The notes under the pieces are model-generated. The model made no database searches. It was not told the DNA's origin and saw only the letters and a list, made by a program, of their open reading frames with translations. 64,000 bases of DNA from Candidatus Hydrogenedentota bacterium. Its GTDB lineage: Bacteria > Hydrogenedentota > Hydrogenedentia > Hydrogenedentales > CAITNO01. Both the position numbers and the translations under genes were made by a program. Below are positions 9,101-17,744 of the stretch, in pieces. The stretch is from NCBI GenBank assembly GCA_903893795.1, contig CAITNO010000016.1, positions 62,001 to 126,000 of the forward strand, given 5' to 3'. Every line of letters starts with the position of its first letter. Positions within the stretch are counted from its first letter, which is position 1.

Positions 9101-9243
9101 TCCCCCCTCCGAGGGGGGAAGCCACGCAGTGGCGGGGGGTGTATGGCCTCATCGCAGCCCCAAACCTCGGAGCAGGGACGTTCCAACGCTGTGCGTGGGC
9201 ATACACCCCCCGGCCCTACGGGCCACCCCCCTCCAGGGGGGAC
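9101..9243. repeat. Interspersed repeat, family D (paired inverted copies)
   Basis: Two oppositely oriented copies of a unit containing a CCCCCCTC..GAGGGGGG hairpin followed by GGGGGGTGTATG face each other. Single copies are at 33495-33540 and 60902-60946. The same hairpin-plus-GGGGTGTATG order in all copies shows a common origin. Confidence 0.75.
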
Positions 9244-9384
9244 CAAGAACGTCCGAGTGCCCATGGCATGTCGAGTGCAGAATCTAGAAAGGCAGACAGG
9301 AATGTCCGCCCCACATTGCACAGAATCGCCGCGCCTTGCGATGATTTAGAGACATAGTAGTACGGATAAAGCACAAAAGAATTT

Positions 9385-9411
9385 CACATGGATGAACAGG
9401 ATGGACAGGAT
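9385..9411. repeat. Interspersed repeat, family E copy 1
   Basis: A 27-base unit beginning CACATGGATGAACAGG and ending GGACAGGAT, repeated with one difference at 50398-50424 and partly within 51721-51796. Confidence 0.75.
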
Positions 9412-9539
9412 AGAACAAGGGAGTGAAGCTGCTTGGTGCCTCTGTGTCCTTCTGTGACCTCTGTGGTGCCGCATTGATTCCGGACTCTGCAGCGCATCAT
9501 AATTGTGCATGGAGGAAGTGCTTCACAAGGAGAGTCATC

Positions 9540-10130
9540 ATGAAAGTACTGGCGTTCAACGGCAGCCCGCGCAAGGGCGGCAATACGGAACTTCTGCTGC
9601 GCGCGGCGCTTGCGCCTGCGGAAGAGGCGGGCATGGAGACCGAACTCATCCAGGTTGGCGGGACCGATGTGAAACACTGCCGCGCCTGCTACTGGTGCGC
9701 CAAGAACAAGGTGCGGCGCTGTGTCAACGGCAATGACCAGGTCAACGAGTGGATTGAAAAGATCTTGGGCGCCGATGCGATCCTTCTCGGCTCGCCCACC
9801 TATTTCGCCGACATGACGGCGGATCTGAAGGCCTTTGTGGACCGGATGGCTTTCGTCGCCCGCCAGAACGACAATCTCTTTTCACGCAAAATCGGCGCGG
9901 CCGTGGTGGCGCAGCGGCGCGGCGGCGCGGTAAACGTGCTGGACTCGATCAACCACATCTTCCTCATGTCGCGCATGATTGTGCCCGGCTCGACCTATTG
10001 GAATTTTGGCGTCGGCCGCGACATCGGCGATGTGTCCAACGACAAGGAAGGGATGGACAACATGCGCGATCTCGGCGAGACGATCGTGTGGCTGGTGCAG
10101 ACCACGCGGAAGCCGGTTGAGGCGGAGTAG
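9540..10130 (+). CDS. NADPH-dependent FMN reductase / iron-sulfur flavoprotein family
   Basis: A 196-residue flavodoxin-fold protein. FNGSPRKGGNTELLLRAAL at residues 5-23 is the FMN phosphate-binding loop. The CRACYWCAKNKVRRC cluster has Cys spacing like that of iron-sulfur flavoproteins (Isf family), and SPTYFADMTADLKAFVDRM is the second flavin-contact loop. It likely moves electrons between NAD(P)H or ferredoxin and small acceptors. The start is set by AAGGAGA 9 bases upstream. It stands alone on the plus strand. Confidence 0.88.
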   Translation: MKVLAFNGSPRKGGNTELLLRAALAPAEEAGMETELIQVGGTDVKHCRACYWCAKNKVRRCVNGNDQVNEWIEKILGADAILLGSPTYFADMTADLKAFVDRMAFVARQNDNLFSRKIGAAVVAQRRGGAVNVLDSINHIFLMSRMIVPGSTYWNFGVGRDIGDVSNDKEGMDNMRDLGETIVWLVQTTRKPVEAE

Positions 10131-10162
10131 GGGAACGCCTGTTCCACACTGGTGAAGAAAAG

Positions 10163-10276
10163 AACGCGGCAGGATGCCGCGTCTACGTCGGTCGCGCGCA
10201 AAGTAGAAGAGGCTTCCAGCCTCTTTCTTCAGTTGCACACACAGGAGCAACGAACGCGGCAGGATGCCACGTCCAC
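10163..10276. repeat. Local direct and inverted repeats between genes
   Basis: The unit GAACGCGGCAGGATGCC with a CGT tail occurs twice (10163 and 10253), separated by an AGAGGCTTCCAGCCTCT hairpin. It lies at the convergent junction of the FMN reductase and ABC permease genes and may serve as a terminator region. Confidence 0.6.
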
Positions 10277-10278
10277 AT

Positions 10279-12042
10279 TCACTCGCCCCGGTCGCGCAGG
10301 ATGGCGGCGAGCACCTTTGTCTCGCGCTCCATGAGCAGGTCGCCCGCGTGGGTCAGGCTGACACGGTAGATCAGGATTGCCGTTGCCAGCAGCAGCAGTG
10401 TCGCGGGCAGGCTTGGGGGAAAGCCGTGCCACTTCCACATCACCGCGGCCAGCAGGTCTAGATTGAGGCAGAGCACAGTGGGCAGGGACAGGAGGCCCAC
10501 GATCAGCATGGAGGCAAGGCTGAGCATCATCATGGTGGAGCGGTCCCCGCGACCGCGCATGGCGTCGCGGCCGATGCGGTAGGGGGCCAGCACGGACATC
10601 CACGCGCCGACGGCGCAGAAGAGCAGGTAGAGGCAGACCACGTGGACCAGTGACAGGGCGGCAATGTAGGGCCGCGTGCCGGCCACCACCGCGCCCAGCC
10701 CGACAAACAGCACGGCCAGCCCGCCCACAAAGGGGAAGAGCGCCAGGTGCTTGGCCACGAGAAAGCGCCTGCGGGGGGTGGGCAGCAGCACCAGCCCGCG
10801 AAAGGCGGGACCGTCGGCGCCGAAGGCGTTGAACAGGAATACACCGAAATTGAGGTAGGGCCAGATCAGCGCGGCAACGGGCAGCCAGTCGCGGTCGCTG
10901 GCCATGCGGCCGCCGTAGGCCCCGGCGCGGTACATGAACATGAGGAAGAGCCCGAATACGAGCGGCATGATCATCTGCAGGCGGATGTTGGGATGGCGCC
11001 GGTAGGCGGTGAAGAAACTCCAGAACAGCCCCGCCGTGTCGTCCGCAACAAAGGGCAGCCGCCGCAGCGTGACGGGCTTTTCCCGCTTCGGCGCGGCGCC
11101 GTCTGCGGCGGCCAGGCTTTGCCGCACCCGGACGGCTTTTGGGGAAAGGCCCGAGCCGGTGTAATGGCGCAGCGTGGCGCGGTATCCGAGGGCGAGGCCG
11201 AGCAGCATCATGGCCAGCAGGCCGCCGCAAAGCACCATGGCCTGTGCCACGGCATGTTTTCCCAGGGCCCACAGCCCCATGGGCAGCCAGGCCGGGGGAA
11301 AGAATAGATGACCCCAGACGAGGCCGTGCAGCAGGGTCTGGTCATTCACGGCCGGGGCGGCGCCCTTCGGGTGAATCTGGAGCACCTGGGACAGCAATCC
11401 CGGCATTTGGCCCAGCACGATGAATAAGACGGGGATAAGCGTCAGCACGAGCCGCCGCCGCCGTTTGTTCTCCATGAGGATGGCCAGCATGCCCCGCAGG
11501 TAATAGGCCCAGGCCGAAAGCATCAGGGCAAAGGCGGTGAAGAGCAGCGCGCCGCCCCAGACCACCGGCCGGGGTGCGAACCACGGCTGCCAGGGGGCGA
11601 GCAGTTCCTCCACGGTTGTCGTGGGCCGGTTGAGCCCGGCGAGCAGCGCCACGGCGCCGGGCAGCGACAGCAGCAGCAGGGGGCCTGCAAGGGAGGCCAC
11701 GAAATTGAAGAGGAAAATCATGGGCAGCGACACGGGCAGGTGCAACAGCTTGCGCAGGTCGATGATGTCGTTGCGCTGCACCTCCATCAGCAGACCCCAA
11801 AGCCAGAAGAAGAGATAGACCGCCGCCGGGAGGTCGAGCAGCAGCATGCGGAATGCGGGCGAGTCGGATTTCGCCACGGCCGCGCCGAGGAAATAGAAGC
11901 CGACCGCGGCGGCCAGCGAAAGCAGCATGGCCCCGGCGCTCATTCCGATGGCGAGCGCGAGCGACACCCACTTCCCCGCGTGCCAGGTGTGCCGCAGGAG
12001 CGTCCACTTGAGCGCGATGAGCGCCCACAGCTGCCGAAGCAT
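10279..12042 (-). CDS. ABC-2-type transporter permease
   Basis: A 587-residue polytopic membrane protein with about a dozen hydrophobic segments (for example LVLTLIPVLFIVLGQMPG and MLLGLALGYRATL) and a charged cytoplasmic loop near the middle (GAAPKREKPVTLRR). It is the membrane partner of the ATPase encoded just upstream; its ATG overlaps the ATPase stop in TGATG, so translation is coupled. The cargo is unknown. At nearly 590 residues it is longer than typical six-helix ABC-2 permeases, as in fused two-half exporters. Confidence 0.85.
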   Translation of the reverse strand: MLRQLWALIALKWTLLRHTWHAGKWVSLALAIGMSAGAMLLSLAAAVGFYFLGAAVAKSDSPAFRMLLLDLPAAVYLFFWLWGLLMEVQRNDIIDLRKLLHLPVSLPMIFLFNFVASLAGPLLLLSLPGAVALLAGLNRPTTTVEELLAPWQPWFAPRPVVWGGALLFTAFALMLSAWAYYLRGMLAILMENKRRRRLVLTLIPVLFIVLGQMPGLLSQVLQIHPKGAAPAVNDQTLLHGLVWGHLFFPPAWLPMGLWALGKHAVAQAMVLCGGLLAMMLLGLALGYRATLRHYTGSGLSPKAVRVRQSLAAADGAAPKREKPVTLRRLPFVADDTAGLFWSFFTAYRRHPNIRLQMIMPLVFGLFLMFMYRAGAYGGRMASDRDWLPVAALIWPYLNFGVFLFNAFGADGPAFRGLVLLPTPRRRFLVAKHLALFPFVGGLAVLFVGLGAVVAGTRPYIAALSLVHVVCLYLLFCAVGAWMSVLAPYRIGRDAMRGRGDRSTMMMLSLASMLIVGLLSLPTVLCLNLDLLAAVMWKWHGFPPSLPATLLLLATAILIYRVSLTHAGDLLMERETKVLAAILRDRGE

Positions 12043-12800
12043 CAACGGGACTCCAGCCACGAAAGGCCCGCGTCGGACTCGGCGGGCGCGCCCGCGGCCG
12101 CCACGAAGGCGTCCTCCAGCCGTCCGCCCGCGGCCACGTCCTCCAGCCGTCCCTGGGCGGCGATGCGGCCCTGCACGATGATGCCCACGTGGCTGCACAG
12201 CCGCTCCACGATGTCCAGAATGTGCGAGGTGAGGAAAATGGTCGCGCCGCGCTCGACCATGCGCTCCAGCACCTTGCGCATGGTGCGCGAGGCGATGGCG
12301 TCCACGCCCTCGAAAGGCTCGTCGAGAAAGAGCAGCTCGGGGTCGTGGATGATGGCCGCCGACATGGCGAGTTTCTTGCGCATGCCGTGGGAATACTCAA
12401 AGGTGAGCGTTTTGCCGCTGTCGGCAAGTCCCATGAGGGAAAGCAGTTCGAGGGAGCGGTCCAGGATGACCTGCCGGGGCATGCCGTGCATGCGCCCCAC
12501 AAAGGTGAGGTATTCCAGCCCGGTCAGATTCTCGAAGAGGCCCAGGTCTTCGGGCACCACGCCGATGCGGCGCTTGATGGCCAGGGGGCTGCGGCGGAGG
12601 TCCATGCCGAGGACGCGGGCGCTGCCCGCGCTCGGCGCGGCAATGCCGGTGAGCATTTTGATGGTGGTCGATTTGCCCGCGCCGTTGGGCCCGAGAAAGC
12701 CGTAGAAACTGCCCCGCTCCACGCGCAGGGCAATGCCGTCGACGGCGCGCACGCCGTCGTAGTCCTTGATTAAACCGTCTGTCTCAATGCACCAGTCCAT
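12042..12800 (-). CDS. ABC transporter ATP-binding protein
   Basis: A 252-residue ABC-2 class ATPase. It has Walker A GPNGAGKST (about 37-45), signature YSHGMRKKL (a divergent LSGGQ as in this exporter class), Walker B LLFLDEP and the switch His in TSHILD. It energises the permease encoded directly downstream. The pair forms a two-gene operon with a 1-base stop/start overlap. Substrate cannot be inferred. Confidence 0.93.
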   Translation of the reverse strand: MDWCIETDGLIKDYDGVRAVDGIALRVERGSFYGFLGPNGAGKSTTIKMLTGIAAPSAGSARVLGMDLRRSPLAIKRRIGVVPEDLGLFENLTGLEYLTFVGRMHGMPRQVILDRSLELLSLMGLADSGKTLTFEYSHGMRKKLAMSAAIIHDPELLFLDEPFEGVDAIASRTMRKVLERMVERGATIFLTSHILDIVERLCSHVGIIVQGRIAAQGRLEDVAAGGRLEDAFVAAAGAPAESDAGLSWLESR

Positions 12801-13121
12801 GGGTCACAGCATAGCCGGGAGCTGTGGGTCGGGACAAGGAGCATCTGCGGCAAAGGGTGAAGTGCGCAGCCGTGGGCGGGAAGCACGGGCCACAGTCCAA
12901 AACTACGCGCAGAAGATGCCTTATCCGTCATTCCCGCGCAGGCGGGAATCCAGGCTTGCCAATGCCCGGGACGTGCGCACTACTCTCTGGATTCCCGCCT
13001 GCGCGGGAATGACGGAAGGGGAGGGTTTTGGCAATGTCCGGACTTATTGGGCGATGTGATTCAGGGTGCCGAGCGGTAAAACAGACAGGCGGGAGCGCCT
13101 GTCCCATATGTCTTGCCCGGT
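12801..13121. other. Intergenic region with inverted repeat
   Basis: 321 bases between the ABC operon start and the end of the GH16 gene. It holds the family B palindrome (12925-13015) and a short hairpin at about 13087-13103 (GACAGGCG..CGCCTGTC). No gene seen. Confidence 0.55.
12925..13015. repeat. Long inverted repeat, family B
   Basis: Near-perfect 28-base arms (12925-12952 and 12988-13015), each itself containing a CCCGCGCAGGCGGG-type hairpin, separated by 35 bases. Such paired elements are typical of REP/BIME-like repeats. No second copy is seen in this window. Confidence 0.8.
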
Positions 13122-13928
13122 TCAGTGCTTCCCCGCATCGACCACCTCGTACACCCGTACATAGTCCACCACAAACTGATCGGGCAGTTTGGCCTCGCTG
13201 ATCTTTCCGGCCCAGGGGCCGATTTCCTCGGTGAGCTTTGTGTAGACCGGCCCCTGGCACACCCCGCCCGCGGTGCTGCGCCAGGTTTCCTCGCCGTCGA
13301 TGTAGAAGACGTAGCTTTCGGGCGTCCACCAGACCGCGTAGGTGTGGAAGCCCTCGTTCAGGCCTTCCCGGTTGATCTCCTTGCCTTCCGACTTGTGGTG
13401 CGCGCCGTAGCCGTCCCAGTGCAGCGTGTGCTGCACCATGTTCTTAAGCGACGCCTTTTCCATGATGTCGATTTCGGTGCCCTCGCGGCCTTTGCCCTCG
13501 CCATCGGGAAGGCCGCCCGGCGGCATGAGCCAGAAAGCGGGCCAGTGGCCGACCTGCGTGGGCATCTTGCACCGGGCCTCCCAATAGCCAAAGGCATGCT
13601 CAAACTTGTGCAGCGTGCGCACGGCGCCGCTGACATAGCGGTCCCCCTCCTTTGCGGTGGACAGCATCAGATTGCCTTTTCCGTCGAGCGCCGCGGCGCT
13701 CTTCGTCCAGAAGCCGTCCCGCCGGGGAGCATCGCCGATGACCTCCCACCTCGACGCGTCAATTTCCTTCCCGTCGAATTCGTCGCTCCACTTGAGCTGC
13801 CACGTCTTTCCTTCAGCCAGCGCGGGAAGCTTTGATGGCGGGCTCTTGGTTGTGTCGGGCGCAGCGTCGGCGGCGAACACGGGCCAGGCAGAGGCCACGA
13901 CGGCTATCAGGCAGGCAAACATGCGCAT
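13122..13928 (-). CDS. Secreted glycoside hydrolase family 16 protein
   Basis: A 268-residue beta-jelly-roll glycanase. A signal peptide (MRMFACLIAVVASAWPVFA) precedes the GH16 domain, whose catalytic motif E-I-D-I-M-E lies at about 152-157 (nucleophile and acid/base Glu). Upstream, HWPAFWLMP is also typical. Likely substrates are beta-1,3/1,4-glucans or algal galactans; the sequence does not decide. The first of two nearby Met codons has AAGGAG at 9 bases. It is the last gene of a run with the ThuA-HEAT protein and a Gfo/Idh oxidoreductase. Confidence 0.9.
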   Translation of the reverse strand: MRMFACLIAVVASAWPVFAADAAPDTTKSPPSKLPALAEGKTWQLKWSDEFDGKEIDASRWEVIGDAPRRDGFWTKSAAALDGKGNLMLSTAKEGDRYVSGAVRTLHKFEHAFGYWEARCKMPTQVGHWPAFWLMPPGGLPDGEGKGREGTEIDIMEKASLKNMVQHTLHWDGYGAHHKSEGKEINREGLNEGFHTYAVWWTPESYVFYIDGEETWRSTAGGVCQGPVYTKLTEEIGPWAGKISEAKLPDQFVVDYVRVYEVVDAGKH

Positions 13929-14040
13929 GAGGGGCTCCTTTGCGTCCGGCAGGCGGCACGGGCTCGTGCCGTTGCACCGGGCTGACACAGTTTCGCCCGC
14001 CGCTCCTGTTGGAACGGCGGGCGTGCAATCCAAGTCTGGG

Positions 14041-17000
14041 CTACTTCTGCGGTGAGGACGCGAATTTCAGTCCCGCCAGGGGACCGGCACCGTCGGCCGT
14101 GCGCAGACGCGCGCAGGCGCTCCACTGTCCGCCGCCTTGGGTTATCTTGAGCAGGAGCGTGTTCCACCCGGCCTTAAGGGGAACCTTTACGCTGTCTGAG
14201 GCGGGCTTCAGGGGGCGAATGACGTTGCTTGCCAGCACTTGTTGGCCGTTGACCCACACCCGGGCGCCGTCGTCGCTGCCCAGTTCGAGCAGCGCTTCCG
14301 TGTCCTGGTCCGCGTGGACAAAAGTGCGCAGATAGGCGACGCGGTCGTTTCCGGTCTCGATGGCTTTGTCGATCTCGACCATGAAGGGCATGGCGGCGTT
14401 CGTGCCCACCGGCGCGGCCTTCCATTCGGCGCGGGCACCCTCCTGCTCGGGCGCGAAGGGCACATCAAACAGTGCATCGCACTTCTTGCCTTCCGCCGTG
14501 TACGGCCCGGAAATCTGCCAGGCGGTCAGGTAGTCCTCGTACTTTTCGGTCTGCTCCACCAGTTCGCTGGACTGTTTCTTGATGTTTTCATTCTTGGTCT
14601 GGGCGGCCAGGACCCGCATGATCATCTTTACCTCGTCCGGGTTGACGCCGGCCAGCGACTTGGCGATCTTGACCACGGCCACGGCCGCCTCGTCGCTCAG
14701 GTTGGCGTCGTTGAGATACTCGGAGGCGAGCAGCAGCCCGCCCACGTTCTGCGTGGTGGCGAGGGCGGACATGACGCGCTTCTGCTCGTCGGCGTTGGCC
14801 GCGAGCGCCATGGCCTCGCGGTACAGCGCGACGGTGTCGTCGGTCGGGCGTGCCGCGTCGAGTCCGATCAGGCGGACATAGCCGCGCAGCGCGCTGATTT
14901 GCCTGGGCGAGTTCTTGTCCTTGGCGAGGGGCGCGAGCTTCTCGGTCGGTGCGGCGTCGGGCCAAGCGCCCAGTGCCTTCACGGCCGCCTCGGCCACCAC
15001 GTCCTGCGCATCGGCGAGCCCGTCGTAGACCATGGGCAGCGCGGCAGCGTCGCCGGTCTCGCCCAGTCCTTCCATCACCGCGGCCCGGTCATCCGGCGTC
15101 TTTGCCAGCGCCAGCGCCTCGGCGTACATCTTGACCGTTTCCTCCTTCGGCCGGTCCGATTTCAGGCCCAGCAGGCGCATCACTCCGCGCAGTGCCGCCG
15201 TGGCCGTATCGCCGGAGGCGGACTTGGCCAGCGCGCGAATCTGTTCCAGCGGCGCGGGGGTGGGCCATGCGGCCAGCGCGTCAATGGCGGCCTTGGCCGC
15301 CGGGCCGTCGCCTGCGCTTGCGGCTTCGCCGAGCACGCCGAGCGCGCTGTCGTCGGCTATGGCGCCCAGCGCCTGGCAGAGCGCCGCTTTCTCCTTGTCG
15401 TCGGCACTCTTGCCGAGCGCGGCAACCAGCACGCCTGTGCGGGCCTCGCCGGGTTCGGCCTTGGCCGCCACGGCGGCCACCGCCTTCACGGCCGCGGTGC
15501 GTTCGTCGTCATCTCCGGCGGCGGTGAGCAGGGCTAGCATGTCCGGCAGCGCGGAGGACAGCGCGGCCTGACCCAGCGACTTGAGCGCCTCGGCACGCAC
15601 CGCGCCGACGCCGTTTTTCGCAAGACGAATCAGGGCGGGCGCCGCCTCGGCATCGCGGCGCGCGCCCGCGGCGCGGACCAGTTCCAACTGCACCGGTTCG
15701 GGGGACGCGTCGATCCAGGCGGGGATTTCCCCGGAAACGCCGGGCATGACCCGCAGCGCCGCCCGAGCGGCGGACACCGCCGGTTCCTCGCCGAATCCGG
15801 CCAGGGACGCAACGGGCATGAGGGCCAGGGAGCCGCCCAGTTTGCCGAGGGCCGCAATGGCGGCAAGACGCACTTCGGTGTCGGTGCTGTTCATGGTTTC
15901 CACGAGCACGGGGACCAGCTTCTTTTCCCCGGTGCCGGCCAGCGCGGCCACCAGCAGCGCCTCGGTCGGCCCGTCGAGCCCCTCCGTGGCCGCGACGGCG
16001 GCCAGCACTTTCGCATCCTTCACAAGGCGCACCGCGCGCAGGGCAATCTGCTTGGAGCGGGTGTCACCCTTCAGCGCGTCGCCCACGGCCTGTGCCATGT
16101 CGGCGCCCGAGGCGGCAATCAGGCCCTCCAGCGCCGCGCCGCGCACCGCGTCGCTTTCCTCGGGCTTGTTGAGCGCCGAAAAGACAAACTTGGCCTCCGC
16201 CTCTTTGCCGCCGTTGGCCAGTTTGCGCGCGCAGCGCAGCAGGGCATCCTCGATGGCGGGCTTCGTTTCGGCGCCCGCGCCGGGCAGTGCGTTGAGCAGC
16301 GCCTCGGTCGCAGTCAGGTCGGCCAGCGCCTCTGCGGCGGCCGCCGCCACCGTGGCGTCCGCATTGGCCAGCAGCGCCGCGAGCGGTTGTGCCGCGTCGG
16401 CCGCTTTGCGCGCGCCCAGGGTCTGGGCAATGCCTTCGGCAACCGGGCCCTGCGCGGTTTTGAGCGCGTCGATTAGGACGGCGTCCGCCGCCTTGCCGGG
16501 AATGCGCTGCAGCACGAGCCGGGCACCATCGGCGGATTCGCGGTCGCCAAACATCTTGGCGAGTGCGGGCAGGCTCTTGTCAGAAGCGTAGAGGCTGAGC
16601 ACCTTGCAGGCCCAGCGTTTCGCGCCCGGCGAGGCGTCGGCGGCCAGCACTTCCAGCAGGGCATCCTCCACCGGTGCGACCGAAGCGCCGGTCTTCGTGG
16701 TGGCGCGGCAGAGGTTTTCAAACGCCACGAGCGGTTCGAGGCTGTCGCCGTACTTGTAGGCCTTGATCTTGGGAAGCAGCGCGGCGAGAGCGTCGAGGGT
16801 CGGGCGGCGGTAGTTCGCGCGCAGGCTTACGGCATCCGGTGCGGGAAAATCGTCCGGCGCGGCCTGCGTCACCTGGCCGGTGGCGGCCCATTCGGCGCCG
16901 CGCTGGAGCGTGGTGATGAAACCGGCGCACTGCAGGGCGGGCGAATTGTCCGGTGCATCGCCTGCATGGCCGAGGACGGTGTGGAATACCCGGCCCTTGC

Positions 17001-17718
17001 CGTAGTCGATGGTGAACAGGATCGGTTCATTGTTGCCCGTGCCGTTCTGGTCCTTCTCGGAAAGCGCCGTGGCCAGCACGGTCAGGTTCTTTCCCGGGCC
17101 GCGCAGCAGGTGGTACAACTCGTCGCTGCCGTGCATCCATTTCTCGGGCAGACCCTTGGTGATGGGATGTTCCGGGGCGCGGTTGATGACCTGGTAGGGG
17201 TGGTTCTTGCCGTGGCCGCCGCCGGGGCCCGGCTCGGTCACCTGAATCGCCTTGTCACCGACCCAGCGCAGGTAGGGGCCGCTCTTCTCGTCGCGGTTGC
17301 CCCAGCCGCCCAGGCCAATGATCTCGTTGTATTCGGGCCAGTCGGGGAATGCGTTGTCCGCCGCGTGGATGACCACCACGCCGCCGCCGTTGGCCACATA
17401 GTCCACAAAGGCTTTCTTGGTCGGCTCGGACCAGTTGTCGCCGTTGTAGTCGAGCACGACCACGCCATAGTCGGCAAATGCGGGCGCGAAGCCCGACATG
17501 TCTTTGCCCTGCTCCGGCGATTTGGCGGTGTCCACGGTGAAGAGGCCCGTGTCCTCCAGCATGGTCTTGATCGCGGGGGAACTGACGGGCCAGTTGTGGT
17601 TGTTCTGCCCGGTCACGATCAGCGCCTTGAGCGCCGGCGCGGCCATGGCCCAGGGGGCGAGGCACAGGGCCGCCAGAAGGATAGCGAGGAACCGGGTTGC
17701 TGTGGGATGTGTTTTCAT
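14041..17718 (-). CDS. Exported ThuA-domain protein with HEAT repeats and C-terminal glycan-binding-like domain
   Basis: A 1225-residue secreted protein. A signal peptide (MKTHPTATRFLAILLAALCL, cleaved near AMA-AP) is followed by a ThuA-like glutamine-amidotransferase-fold domain (about 30-290; VVVIHAADNAFPDW and HPITKGLPEKW are typical). About 700 residues of Ala-rich HEAT/PBS-lyase-like repeats follow (about 320-1060), then a C-terminal beta domain with GSDDGARVWVNG and GWNTLLLKI, as in PA14-like glycan-binding modules. ThuA domains are linked to sugar metabolism. It lies 26 bases after the Gfo/Idh gene, and AAGGAG precedes the start. Confidence 0.88.
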   Translation of the reverse strand: MKTHPTATRFLAILLAALCLAPWAMAAPALKALIVTGQNNHNWPVSSPAIKTMLEDTGLFTVDTAKSPEQGKDMSGFAPAFADYGVVVLDYNGDNWSEPTKKAFVDYVANGGGVVVIHAADNAFPDWPEYNEIIGLGGWGNRDEKSGPYLRWVGDKAIQVTEPGPGGGHGKNHPYQVINRAPEHPITKGLPEKWMHGSDELYHLLRGPGKNLTVLATALSEKDQNGTGNNEPILFTIDYGKGRVFHTVLGHAGDAPDNSPALQCAGFITTLQRGAEWAATGQVTQAAPDDFPAPDAVSLRANYRRPTLDALAALLPKIKAYKYGDSLEPLVAFENLCRATTKTGASVAPVEDALLEVLAADASPGAKRWACKVLSLYASDKSLPALAKMFGDRESADGARLVLQRIPGKAADAVLIDALKTAQGPVAEGIAQTLGARKAADAAQPLAALLANADATVAAAAAEALADLTATEALLNALPGAGAETKPAIEDALLRCARKLANGGKEAEAKFVFSALNKPEESDAVRGAALEGLIAASGADMAQAVGDALKGDTRSKQIALRAVRLVKDAKVLAAVAATEGLDGPTEALLVAALAGTGEKKLVPVLVETMNSTDTEVRLAAIAALGKLGGSLALMPVASLAGFGEEPAVSAARAALRVMPGVSGEIPAWIDASPEPVQLELVRAAGARRDAEAAPALIRLAKNGVGAVRAEALKSLGQAALSSALPDMLALLTAAGDDDERTAAVKAVAAVAAKAEPGEARTGVLVAALGKSADDKEKAALCQALGAIADDSALGVLGEAASAGDGPAAKAAIDALAAWPTPAPLEQIRALAKSASGDTATAALRGVMRLLGLKSDRPKEETVKMYAEALALAKTPDDRAAVMEGLGETGDAAALPMVYDGLADAQDVVAEAAVKALGAWPDAAPTEKLAPLAKDKNSPRQISALRGYVRLIGLDAARPTDDTVALYREAMALAANADEQKRVMSALATTQNVGGLLLASEYLNDANLSDEAAVAVVKIAKSLAGVNPDEVKMIMRVLAAQTKNENIKKQSSELVEQTEKYEDYLTAWQISGPYTAEGKKCDALFDVPFAPEQEGARAEWKAAPVGTNAAMPFMVEIDKAIETGNDRVAYLRTFVHADQDTEALLELGSDDGARVWVNGQQVLASNVIRPLKPASDSVKVPLKAGWNTLLLKITQGGGQWSACARLRTADGAGPLAGLKFASSPQK

Positions 17719-17744
17719 GATGATGTCTCCTTTTCCCGGTAGGC

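Larger units (their letters stand above)
8963..9539. other. Repeat-filled intergenic region
   Basis: 577 bases between divergent genes (fucosidase left, FMN reductase right). It contains the long family D inverted repeat at 9101-9243 and the family E repeat at 9385-9411. No credible gene is seen; the open frames here have repetitive, compositionally odd translations. Confidence 0.6.

Noticed and set aside
14041-17718. Ala-rich repetitive DNA considered as a tandem-repeat or CRISPR-like region
   Set aside because: The periodicity is at protein level (HEAT repeats) with poor base identity between units and no spacers. It is coding sequence.
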